Part shown: one piece after another, positions 5,197 to 12,060 of the stretch | Numbering within the stretch: the stretch's first letter is position 1 | How the letters are laid out: each line of letters opens with the position of its first letter | Notes under the pieces: model-generated | The model's database searches: none | What the model saw: the letters and a program-made list of their open reading frames with translations, nothing else | What the model was told of the DNA's origin: nothing | Source of the DNA: Pontimonas sp. | GTDB taxonomy: Bacteria; Actinomycetota; Actinomycetes; Actinomycetales; Microbacteriaceae | Reading direction: 5' to 3' | Assembly: GCA_023263045.1 (NCBI GenBank) | Contig: JALQXU010000011.1 | Location: forward strand, 1 to 14,444 | Length of the DNA: 14,444 bases | Program-made: the position numbers and the translations under genes

Positions 5197-6706
5197 CTTT
5201 CAAGACCCCCAAGTGTGGTGGTTCCTCACGCGCGCGAGCGCCATGGTCGCGTGGGTTTTGCTCACTCTGACCGCGGTGTGGGGAATCCTCCTGAAAACTC
5301 GAATCCTTCGCGGAGCAGACAACCCCGAGTGGTTGACGGTGACCCACCGATACATCTCCGGGCTTGCGATGGCCATGATCGCCACCCACATGGGAACCCT
5401 TTTATTGGACGAATACATCCAGTTCGGGTGGGCCGACATCTTGGTTCCCTTCGCCACCACCTTCGAACCCTTGCCGGTGGCATTAGGCATCATCGCCTTC
5501 TGGCTCATCATCCTGGTCCAGCTCACGGCACTGGGCTCAAAGTGGTTACCTGAAAGCCTGTGGAAGGGTGTCCACCTTTCGAGCTATCTCGTCCTTGTCC
5601 TGGTGGCACTGCATTCAGGGTTAGTCGGAACCGATGTGGGAACACCCTGGTACACGGTCGTGTCCTTGATCCTCATCACCACAGCCGCCCTCGCAGGAAT
5701 TGTGAGACTCGTCATCGCGGGACGAGAAAAGCCGCCTGCAAGGGCTGCATCCCCCCAAGACACCGTCACACCCCCAACTCGCTCCACCTTCCAGGCGCGA
5801 GTGATCGATCGAACCCCCTGCGGGGATGACCTTGCCGAATTCACTCTGGCTCCGCTCGACTCGGCAACCGAACTGGAGTGGGAATCTGGCGCACACCTCA
5901 CCCTTCATCTGGGTAATGGACTCGAGCGTCAGTACTCCCTCGCTGGCGATCCAGCCGATTCCCACACCTTGAGACTCGGGGTGCTCAACACTCACGGTGA
6001 GGGCGGTGGAAGCAGCTGGGTCCACAACAATCTCCAGGTGGGCGACCTCATCACCTGCGACTACCCGAAAAACCATTTCCCACTGAAGCCAGCGAAGAAG
6101 TACCAGTTTGTCGCCTCGGGGGTGGGCATTACCCCGATTCGCTCCATGCTGTATTCGATTCCAGCCGGAAGGGAGTGGTCCCTTCTCTATCTGGGGCGAA
6201 CCACAGAGGACATGCTGTTTGCCCGCGGGCTCAGGGAACGCTATGGCGACCGGGTAACACTGTGGGCATCGAAGGAGCGTGGTTCCAGGGCCGATTTGGA
6301 GGAGCTGCTAGACCCAGGCGCAGATGTTTACGCGTGCGGTTCGGCGGAACTGATTAATTCGCTGGAGCAACTCGTTGCACCCAAACGCTTACACGTGGAG
6401 AGATTCGAACCGAAGGCACGAGTATCCAACGGAAAACTCGACTCTTTCACTATCGAGGCAGAAACCTCCGGTGTGACCGTCACCGTCAGTCCCGATCAGA
6501 GCGCTCTCGAAGCCCTCGAAGAGGCAGGGATTGCAATCCAGGCATCCTGCCGTCGAGGCACGTGTGGCACGTGCGAACTTGCTGTTCTGGAGGGTGAACC
6601 CGAACACCTCGACTCGGTGATGTCCGACGCCGACAAGGATGAACTCGGAGTGATGTATCCCTGTGTTTCTCGCGCCAAGACCCCTACTCTCTCGCTGAGG
6701 GTTTAG
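5189..6706 (+). CDS. Ferric-reductase-like haem membrane domain fused to PDR-type FMN/NAD/[2Fe-2S] reductase
   Basis: A 505-residue two-part enzyme. Residues 1-178 form about five membrane helices with two His pairs, H53/H67 and H129/H142, 14 and 13 residues apart, as in ferric-reductase/NOX haem domains. Residues 200-500 resemble phthalate dioxygenase or vanillate demethylase reductases. Visible there are a flavin motif RQYSL (247-251) preceded by ESGAHLTLHL, GGGSSWVHNNL, NHFPL (295-299), the nucleotide-site segment SGVGITPIRSM (310-320), YACGSAELI (381-389), and a C-terminal plant-type [2Fe-2S] site C454-x4-C459-x2-C462-x29-C492. The likely path is NAD(P)H to flavin to Fe-S to haem, and across the membrane to an outer acceptor such as Fe(III) or a flavinylated or metal-binding partner. 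I chose ATG 5189, which overlaps apbE by 8 nt; a start 14 codons earlier adds no domain sequence. The 3' end overlaps the antiporter gene tail to tail. Confidence 0.9.
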   Translation: MLDFQDPQVWWFLTRASAMVAWVLLTLTAVWGILLKTRILRGADNPEWLTVTHRYISGLAMAMIATHMGTLLLDEYIQFGWADILVPFATTFEPLPVALGIIAFWLIILVQLTALGSKWLPESLWKGVHLSSYLVLVLVALHSGLVGTDVGTPWYTVVSLILITTAALAGIVRLVIAGREKPPARAASPQDTVTPPTRSTFQARVIDRTPCGDDLAEFTLAPLDSATELEWESGAHLTLHLGNGLERQYSLAGDPADSHTLRLGVLNTHGEGGGSSWVHNNLQVGDLITCDYPKNHFPLKPAKKYQFVASGVGITPIRSMLYSIPAGREWSLLYLGRTTEDMLFARGLRERYGDRVTLWASKERGSRADLEELLDPGADVYACGSAELINSLEQLVAPKRLHVERFEPKARVSNGKLDSFTIEAETSGVTVTVSPDQSALEALEEAGIAIQASCRRGTCGTCELAVLEGEPEHLDSVMSDADKDELGVMYPCVSRAKTPTLSLRV

Positions 6707-8334
6707 CGCTCCCTCATCTTCGGTAGAGCATCGACTATTCGACTCGCTGCCATTTTGAGCGGTCGAATCACGGTCACATCCTTGTTTTCCGACAGCAGCT
6801 TCGCGGTTGCGTCGTCCATCGCTGTCAGACAGATCCGACCTTCAAAGCTGAAACGCGTGAGGGTCTCCAACAAAACCAGGTTGGTGCTCCTGTCATGGAC
6901 GCTGCAAATGACCGCGTCCGTCTCGTTGAGAGGTAGGGACGCCGCAAATTCGGGGTCGCTGATGTCACCAAACAAGGTTTCGACACCCTCTCCCCTGACG
7001 GCTTTGAGTGCCCTGGGGTCTTGGTCCACGACTAAGAGTCGCCCGCCTTTGTCTTGCATTCCCCGAACGACCGAAGAACCCAGTCTGCCCGCACCGATAA
7101 CAATGGCGTCGAACGGGTGAGCCTGTGATTCCTCGCGCTGCTCATCGTGAGAATCAACTCGGTCAAAACGGCGCAGAATCGGTGCTGCCAGGGGGTAGAG
7201 CTTCTCTGAGTAGAGGATGAAGTAGGTCGAAAGCGTGATGGTGATGATGGCGACCAAAGTGACCAAGCTCAAGATTTCACTATCGACCTGGCCCAGTGAA
7301 TACCCCAGAGCAATCAGGATGAGCGAGAACTCGCTAATTTGAGCGAGAGCAAATCCGGCTTTGAACGACACCTGACTTCGATAGCCGAGCGCGCCCATGA
7401 TGACCATCACGATCAGCGGCTTCAACACCAAAACGAAGAGGGACAGGATGGCGGCAAGAAGGATCTGTGATCCTGCATCCTCGAAACTCAACGAGGTGCC
7501 TAGCTCGATGAAGAAGAACAAGATCATGATGTCCCGCAGGCTCACCATGCGGGCGCTCAAACTCTCGCGATAAGGCGTCGACGCTAGGGCGACCCCTGCG
7601 ACGAAAGCACCGATTTCCATCGACAATCCCAGCAGTTGGCTGGCACCGGCGAGCGACATGGCCCACCCAACGCCGAACAGGAGGGTCAATTCCTGGCTGC
7701 GCGCAAGGATTGAGAGAAGCCTGGGCACCACGTAGCGAGCCAACAGAGCCACCACGGCCAGGAAAATGACGCTCCCCACCAGGGTGACGATCAACGACGT
7801 GGGCTCCGTTGCACCATCCGGTGAGCCCAAAGAGGCAATGACCACCATGGCGACGATCACGAGAATGTCCTGAACGATGAGGACACCGACCGCTATTTGG
7901 CCATGGAGTTGGTCTAGTTCACGCTTATCAGAGAGCACCTTAATGATGATGATGGTCGAGGAGAACGCTAAGGCGAGGGCGACATAAAGGGCTGGAATCC
8001 ATTCGAAACCCCACGCCAGCACAATGAGAAAGCCGATCCCCATCGTGATGAGCACCTGGGCAACACCTGTGGTGAGCGCGACCAGACCCGTCGAGCGAAT
8101 CAAACTGATATCCAGCTTGAGCCCCACCAGGAATAACAGGATGGCAATACCAAATTTTGCGAGAAGCTCAATTTCCTCGCTGGCGGAGACCAGACCCAAA
8201 AATGCTGGGCCCAACAGAATCCCCACGAAGATGTAGGCAACGATCAGCGGTTGGCGAAGAAGGTTCGCGAGAAACCCCACAACGGCGGCCACAAGCAGTA
8301 TCAGAGCAATCTGACTAAAGGCGCTCTCCAACAT
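6703..8334 (-). CDS. CPA2-family cation/proton antiporter with RCK (TrkA-N) domain
   Basis: A 543-residue protein in two parts. Residues 1-380 carry about 12 hydrophobic segments with CPA2 hallmarks: LRQPLIVAYIFVGILLGP (26-43), FLVGLKLD (68-75), AFSSTII (123-129), and the transport motif VLIVQD with Gln155/Asp156, the pair expected at the ion site. Residues 408-520 form a Rossmann RCK_N domain with GAGRLG (414-419) and an acidic strand end VVDQD (435-439), which should bind NAD(H) or a nucleotide and gate exchange of K+ or Na+ for H+. No separate RCK_C domain is apparent, though about 20 residues follow the Rossmann fold. Start ATG 8334 lies 7 nt after a TACTGT box. The stop overlaps the convergent reductase stop by 4 nt, with no terminator space. 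Ion specificity cannot be read from the sequence. Confidence 0.93.
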   Translation of the reverse strand: MLESAFSQIALILLVAAVVGFLANLLRQPLIVAYIFVGILLGPAFLGLVSASEEIELLAKFGIAILLFLVGLKLDISLIRSTGLVALTTGVAQVLITMGIGFLIVLAWGFEWIPALYVALALAFSSTIIIIKVLSDKRELDQLHGQIAVGVLIVQDILVIVAMVVIASLGSPDGATEPTSLIVTLVGSVIFLAVVALLARYVVPRLLSILARSQELTLLFGVGWAMSLAGASQLLGLSMEIGAFVAGVALASTPYRESLSARMVSLRDIMILFFFIELGTSLSFEDAGSQILLAAILSLFVLVLKPLIVMVIMGALGYRSQVSFKAGFALAQISEFSLILIALGYSLGQVDSEILSLVTLVAIITITLSTYFILYSEKLYPLAAPILRRFDRVDSHDEQREESQAHPFDAIVIGAGRLGSSVVRGMQDKGGRLLVVDQDPRALKAVRGEGVETLFGDISDPEFAASLPLNETDAVICSVHDRSTNLVLLETLTRFSFEGRICLTAMDDATAKLLSENKDVTVIRPLKMAASRIVDALPKMRER

Positions 8335-8341
8335 AATCGTG

Positions 8342-8347
8342 ACAGTA
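8342..8347 (-). promoter_or_regulatory. -10 box (TACTGT) for the antiporter gene, leaderless
   Basis: TACTGT on the minus strand is followed by 7 nt (CACGATT) and then the ATG at 8334, so transcription should start on the start codon. The 52-nt gap between antiporter and permease also holds two short palindromes (CGTTAACG, AAAGGGCCTTT), but no T-rich terminator for the MacAB operon. Confidence 0.5.
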
Positions 8348-8386
8348 GCAATCCCATGTCACAGGGACGTTAACGACAAAGGGCCT

Positions 8387-9553
8387 TTACTCGAATCGGA
8401 GAGCATCCACAGGTTGGAGCTTTGCGGCGGTGCGAGCGGGCCATACCCCGAAGACGACTCCCACAAGGGCGCTGAAGCCCAGAGCGACGAACACGGTCGT
8501 CGGGTCGATGAAGAAGTCCCAGCCACCCAAAATCGAGAAGCCATACGAGGCGAGTTGTCCGATGGTGAGTCCGATGAGCCCACCCAGGGTGGACAGGACA
8601 ACAGCCTCCATGAGGAATTGAGTCAAGATTTGGGACTGTTTCGCTCCGATGGCTCGCCTCACGCCAATTTCTCGCGTTCTTTCACGCACCGAGACCAACA
8701 TAATGTTCATGATTCCGATACCACCCACCACCAGGGAGATACCGGCGATTCCGGTGATTAAAATTCCCAAAGTCCCGGTCACCGTCCGAATAGTGTCCTG
8801 GAGCGCTGCCTGGTTGAAAATCGAGAACGTCGCGTCCTCGTCATCCTGGACATTCTTGGAATACCTGAGGAAGCTCTCCACCCGATATTCAACCGGGGAC
8901 ACTGCCTCCTGGGACTCCGCTTGAATACGAATCACGGAGAGGTAAGGAGACTTCGAAAACAGGCTTCTCGCGGCTTCCTGAGTGATGTACACATTCACGC
9001 CGGATCCAAACCCATCGGCGTCATCGAGAACACCCACTACCGTGAAAGCAACACCGTTGACGCGGACCGTTTCCCCGATGGACTGGGGGGTGAAATCGAG
9101 CCGGTCCGCACCTCTCGCCGAGACCACTATCGTCCTGGAATTTTGCAACCCTGGCGAGGTGGGAAGGAAGGAGCCGACAGCCACCTCGGGATTACCGAGG
9201 TCCTCATAGGCTGGCGAGACACCGATAATGCTGGCACCTAACGATTCGCTACCGTATGCCACTGTTCCTTGGGTGCGTACTTCGGTACTGGTCTTGAGGA
9301 CACCTTCGATTTCCGCAATAGCGGCGGCGTCTTTCTCTTCCAAGCCCGTTGGAGTCGTCGCAGAGACCGTGATCTGGTTCGCACCCAGCGAGGCAAGCGA
9401 GCTATCGATGCCCTGCTCTGCCCCCTGACCGACTGCGGTCAACGCCACCACAGCCCCCACACCGATGATGATTCCCAGCATCGTCAGGGCTGAGCGAACC
9501 TTGGCCGCAAGAATTCGACTGAGCGACAGCCTGAATGTCAGCCACAGATTCAT
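8387..9553 (-). CDS. MacB-type ABC transporter permease (FtsX-like)
   Basis: A 388-residue permease with MacB topology. TM1 is at about 22-43 (SALTMLGIIIGVGAVVALT), and a periplasmic-core-like extracellular domain covers about 45-250. Three C-terminal helices (about 258-286, 312-335, 352-372) form the FtsX core, with the cytoplasmic motif VRERTREIGVRRAIGAK (289-305) and the end PARTAAKLQPVDALRFE that marks the family. It works with the ATPase and fusion protein encoded upstream, probably moving a peptide, lipid or drug out of the membrane by a mechanotransmission mechanism. A cytoplasmic ATPase domain is absent because the ATPase is a separate gene, the common Gram-positive arrangement. The ATG overlaps the ATPase TGA as ATGA at 9550-9553. 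The substrate is unknown. Confidence 0.94.
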   Translation of the reverse strand: MNLWLTFRLSLSRILAAKVRSALTMLGIIIGVGAVVALTAVGQGAEQGIDSSLASLGANQITVSATTPTGLEEKDAAAIAEIEGVLKTSTEVRTQGTVAYGSESLGASIIGVSPAYEDLGNPEVAVGSFLPTSPGLQNSRTIVVSARGADRLDFTPQSIGETVRVNGVAFTVVGVLDDADGFGSGVNVYITQEAARSLFSKSPYLSVIRIQAESQEAVSPVEYRVESFLRYSKNVQDDEDATFSIFNQAALQDTIRTVTGTLGILITGIAGISLVVGGIGIMNIMLVSVRERTREIGVRRAIGAKQSQILTQFLMEAVVLSTLGGLIGLTIGQLASYGFSILGGWDFFIDPTTVFVALGFSALVGVVFGVWPARTAAKLQPVDALRFE

Positions 9554-10254
9554 CGTGCACCCGCCAACGAATCCGCTTCATCTCGCTCGATGAGACCGTC
9601 GCGGATATAGATGCGGCGTTTTGCTGCGGCAGCAACATCGAGATCGTGGGTGATCAGAACAATCGTGCGGCCCTCGGCGTTCATTTCTTTGAACACCTCC
9701 ATGACCGCCGCGCCAGACGACGTATCTAGGGCTCCAGTGGGCTCGTCCGCCAACACCAAATCAGGATTCGTCACCAGAGCGCGGGAAATCGCAACTCGCT
9801 GCTGCTGGCCACCCGAGAGACGTCCTCGGTCAAAGTCGAGTCGCTCACCCAGGCCAAGACGCGTCAGCATCTCCGCCGCACGCTTGTGGGCTTCTTTCGG
9901 GCGCATTCCTTGATAGAGCAGGGGTGCCGCCACATTCTCCACCGCTGAGGTGAGAGGGAGGAGCTGGAACTGTTGAAACACGAACCCAATCGCCCTAGAG
10001 CGCAACGCGGTGAGTTCGTTGTCGTCCAGCGTGGAAATGTCTTTGCCGGAGATTTTCACCGTTCCCGATGTAGGGCGATCGAGACAGCCAATGAGGTTCA
10101 TCAGGGTCGATTTACCGGAACCCGAAGGACCCACGATGGCGACAAACTCACCGCGCTCGACTTTCAGGCTCACTCCAGCGAGCGCCACAGTGGGCACTTC
10201 ACCGGTTTGGTATTCCCGACGAACGTCGGAAATCTCTACAACGTAGTCGCTCAA
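9550..10254 (-). CDS. MacB/LolD-type ABC transporter ATP-binding protein
   Basis: A 234-residue ATPase with Walker A GPSGSGKST (42-50), Q loop VFQQFQLLP (92-100), signature LSGGQQQR (146-153), Walker B VLADEP (167-172), D loop GALD (174-177) and the switch histidine in ITHD (H203). The sequence LMNLIGCLDRPTSG and the spacing are typical of the MacB/LolD/FtsE group. The start codon is TTG: its T is at 10254 and it overlaps the fusion-protein TGA as TTGA, and no ATG or GTG near the conserved N terminus could replace it. It ends in an ATGA overlap with the permease. All three genes are therefore coupled and likely made in fixed ratio. Confidence 0.95.
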   Translation of the reverse strand: MSDYVVEISDVRREYQTGEVPTVALAGVSLKVERGEFVAIVGPSGSGKSTLMNLIGCLDRPTSGTVKISGKDISTLDDNELTALRSRAIGFVFQQFQLLPLTSAVENVAAPLLYQGMRPKEAHKRAAEMLTRLGLGERLDFDRGRLSGGQQQRVAISRALVTNPDLVLADEPTGALDTSSGAAVMEVFKEMNAEGRTIVLITHDLDVAAAAKRRIYIRDGLIERDEADSLAGAR

Positions 10255-11501
10255 TTCAGATCGGGATTCTCTCGAGCGCCCTCAGGCGGTCCTCCCCCGA
10301 AACCAGTGTCCGTGGGCGGAAGCTCACCATCGGACCCCGTCACAACGCGGTCACCCTCAGACAGTCCTGAGATGATTTCCACCCAGTATCCGCCTCGGAT
10401 ACCCACTTCAACGGGCACGTTCGTAATCGTTCCATCGTCGGCTTGAACGCGAACAACAAACCCGTCTGGTGTCGGCACCAACGCCGTCACCGGGGCTGCT
10501 ACGACACCGAGTTGCTCCTCGGTCGTAATGCTGGCTTGTGCCGTCATCCCAGCGCGCAGCCCTTCGGGAGCGTTGGGGATGCTGATCGTCACTTCGTAGG
10601 TGGTGAGTGAAGCGCCCGAAGGGTCCACAACTCCAAAAGGAGCCACCTCGGTGACTTCACCCTCGCGCGGGTCATCAGGCAGGGCGTCGAATTCCAGGCT
10701 CACCTTCTGTCCAGGCGCAATGCCCACGACATCGCCTTCCGCAAAGTCCGCTCTCACCACAAACTCATTCAAGCTGGCGAGGATGATGAATCCACTCGTC
10801 CCGCTCGTTCCCACGCTCGTCGTACCGATCGGCTCACCAACCTCAGAGGCGATAGCGACGATAGTCCCTGCCGCCGGCGCGAGGAGGGATGCGTTCTCCA
10901 GGTTTGCCAGAGCCGACTCCAACTGAGCAGCGGCCGAAGTCTTCGCGGGACCCGCTGCGGCAACTTGCTGTTGCGCGGCAGTGAGTTGAGCGGCAGCTGA
11001 GGCTTGTTGTGCCTGGGCGTTCTCCAAGGCGATGTGCCGGTTAGGTTGTCCCACAATCGTGGAGGGATAATCATCAAAAATGTTCTCGTAATTCAGTCGA
11101 GCGGCAACCACAGCCTGCTCTGCGGTCTCCAACGCTTGGAGAGCCTGAAGCTCAGCAGTTCGTGCACTGGCCACCCCTGACCGCGCACTAGCCACTGCGG
11201 CCTCTAAAGCCTCAGTCTCCAGAGTGGCCAATACATCGCCTTCTGCAACAACGTCGCCGACCTCAACCTCCAAGGTTGCTAGCTCAGCTGTGGCAAAGCC
11301 CGAGAATTGCAGTCCAAGCTCGAGAGCCGGATCCACTGTTCCCGATGCCGCTACCGTGACATCGACATCACGGACCTGGGCGCTTTCGGTGAGAACGGTC
11401 GCCTCTTCGGGCGCCGAGGCGGAGAGCGCTATTCCTGTCCCGGCTCCTGCGACGACCACTGCCGCCACAACGCCGATAATGACTTTGGTTCGTGTCTTCA
11501 C
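10251..11501 (-). CDS. MacA/HlyD-type membrane fusion protein
   Basis: A 416-residue protein with an N-terminal membrane anchor (7-29, VIIGVVAAVVVAGAGTGIALS). A biotinyl-lipoyl domain is split in two halves, around 75-95 (LEVEVGDVVAEGDVLATLE) and 205-225 (LAPAAGTIVAIASEVGEPI). The halves are separated by a long Ala/Gln-rich alpha-hairpin (96-204), followed by beta-barrel (about 245-330) and membrane-proximal (about 332-390) domains and a Gly/Pro-rich tail. In Gram-positives without TolC, such proteins assist MacB-type permeases at the cell surface. The start is GTG 11501, with AGGAG 11 nt upstream. Its TGA overlaps the ATPase TTG. Upstream at 11575-11602 is a match to the repeats found near the response regulator, so this operon may belong to that regulon. 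Confidence 0.93.
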   Translation of the reverse strand: MKTRTKVIIGVVAAVVVAGAGTGIALSASAPEEATVLTESAQVRDVDVTVAASGTVDPALELGLQFSGFATAELATLEVEVGDVVAEGDVLATLETEALEAAVASARSGVASARTAELQALQALETAEQAVVAARLNYENIFDDYPSTIVGQPNRHIALENAQAQQASAAAQLTAAQQQVAAAGPAKTSAAAQLESALANLENASLLAPAAGTIVAIASEVGEPIGTTSVGTSGTSGFIILASLNEFVVRADFAEGDVVGIAPGQKVSLEFDALPDDPREGEVTEVAPFGVVDPSGASLTTYEVTISIPNAPEGLRAGMTAQASITTEEQLGVVAAPVTALVPTPDGFVVRVQADDGTITNVPVEVGIRGGYWVEIISGLSEGDRVVTGSDGELPPTDTGFGGGPPEGARENPDLN

Positions 11502-11512
11502 GCTCTGTTTCT

Positions 11513-11517
11513 CTCCT
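11513..11517 (-). promoter_or_regulatory. Ribosome binding site of the MacA-like gene
   Basis: AGGAG on the minus strand lies 11 nt before the GTG at 11501. It supports the GTG start and shows that this operon, unlike several neighbours, has a leader. Confidence 0.55.
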
Positions 11518-11574
11518 CACAAGCAGCCGTCATGGCTCCGAGACTTCAGTCTGTCAGTAGGCCTCTTGCAAACA

Positions 11575-11602
11575 CCTGATGGTTTTCTTGGAACTTCCTA
11601 GG
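11575..11602. promoter_or_regulatory. Second putative OmpR-type operator upstream of the MacAB operon
   Basis: CCTGAT (11575-11580), TCTTGG (11586-11591) and CCTAGG (11597-11602) are spaced exactly 11 bp apart. The core at 11584-11597 (TTTCTTGGAACTTC) matches 3259-3272 at 13 of 14 bases. The site lies 74-101 nt before the MacA-like start on one side and 72-99 nt before the small membrane-protein start on the other, so it could serve either. I see no clear -10/-35 pair for the MacA-like gene in this region. Confidence 0.5.
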
Positions 11603-11660
11603 TGCGTCACCCCAACTTAGGGCCCCGGAAGACCTCTGTCCGGGCTGTTCGCCCCTCGCG

Positions 11661-11666
11661 TAGTAT
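11661..11666 (+). promoter_or_regulatory. -10 box (TAGTAT) for the small membrane-protein gene, leaderless
   Basis: TAGTAT is followed by 7 nt (TCAACCC) and then GTG at 11674; the ATG at 11677 would be 10 nt away. The spacing favours the GTG as the first transcribed codon. An imperfect hairpin, CCCGGA/TCCGGG (11624-11644), lies just upstream, about where the -35 would be. Confidence 0.5.
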
Positions 11667-11673
11667 TCAACCC

Positions 11674-12051
11674 GTGATGTTCCTGCGCTACACGCTTCGC
11701 ACCGGTGCGAGCGTTTTTGCCCTGAGTGCGCTGGCGTTGATCATCGCTCCGGGCTATTTTGTGGAACTGTTAGGGCTCGAGGAGAGTGCCGCTCTGACCT
11801 GGTCCATGGTTCTCCTCGGTGTAACACTCGTGGCCCTGACCGGAAACATGGCGGTGGTGTCCTTTGTGGCCAGCGACCGCGGTGTGCAGATTGCGTCCAT
11901 GGTCATGATGGTCGCCGCGGGCGGCCTCGGGGTAACCACCCTTCTCATTCCTGCACCCTTCACCTGGTTTAGCATCCTCTACGCACTCGTGGGTTTTGGT
12001 TTCTCGACCGCGTATGTGATCGGCCTGACTCGCGCTTCACTCGCCCGATAG
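11674..12051 (+). CDS. Small four-helix membrane protein, function unknown
   Basis: I do not recognise a family. The 125-residue product is almost entirely hydrophobic, with four likely membrane helices near residues 12-32, 42-66, 72-92 and 97-120, and short polar turns (GLEESAA, ASDRG). It is bounded by RYTLR at the start and TRASLAR at the end, which places both ends inside the cell by the positive-inside rule. GTG 11674 is preferred as the start because of the TAGTAT box 7 nt upstream; ATG 11677 is the next codon and would give nearly the same protein. No catalytic motif is visible. The gene diverges from the MacAB operon, and its stop codon contributes to the -10 box of orn. Confidence 0.7.
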   Translation: MMFLRYTLRTGASVFALSALALIIAPGYFVELLGLEESAALTWSMVLLGVTLVALTGNMAVVSFVASDRGVQIASMVMMVAAGGLGVTTLLIPAPFTWFSILYALVGFGFSTAYVIGLTRASLAR

Positions 12052-12054
12052 ACT
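12049..12054 (+). promoter_or_regulatory. -10 box (TAGACT) for orn, overlapping the upstream stop codon
   Basis: The TAG stop of the small membrane-protein gene forms the first half of TAGACT. Six nt (CCCCGG) then lead to the ATG at 12061, and no Shine-Dalgarno is present. This points to a leaderless orn transcript. Confidence 0.45.
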
Positions 12055-12060
12055 CCCCGG

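Noticed and set aside
5864..5890. DSATE/ESGAH in the reductase as an ApbE flavinylation site
   Set aside because: ESGAHLTLHL belongs to the conserved flavin-binding strand of PDR-type reductases, and the DSAT segment has neither the spacing nor the Gly of the known site.
8361..8389. Palindromes CGTTAACG and AAAGGGCCTTT as a terminator of the MacAB operon
   Set aside because: The stems are very short, have almost no loop and lack a T tract, and the second overlaps the permease stop codon.
11624..11644. CCCGGA/TCCGGG hairpin as a terminator or riboswitch
   Set aside because: A 6-bp stem with a 9-nt loop, upstream of a leaderless promoter and not in a transcribed leader; no known riboswitch pattern seen.
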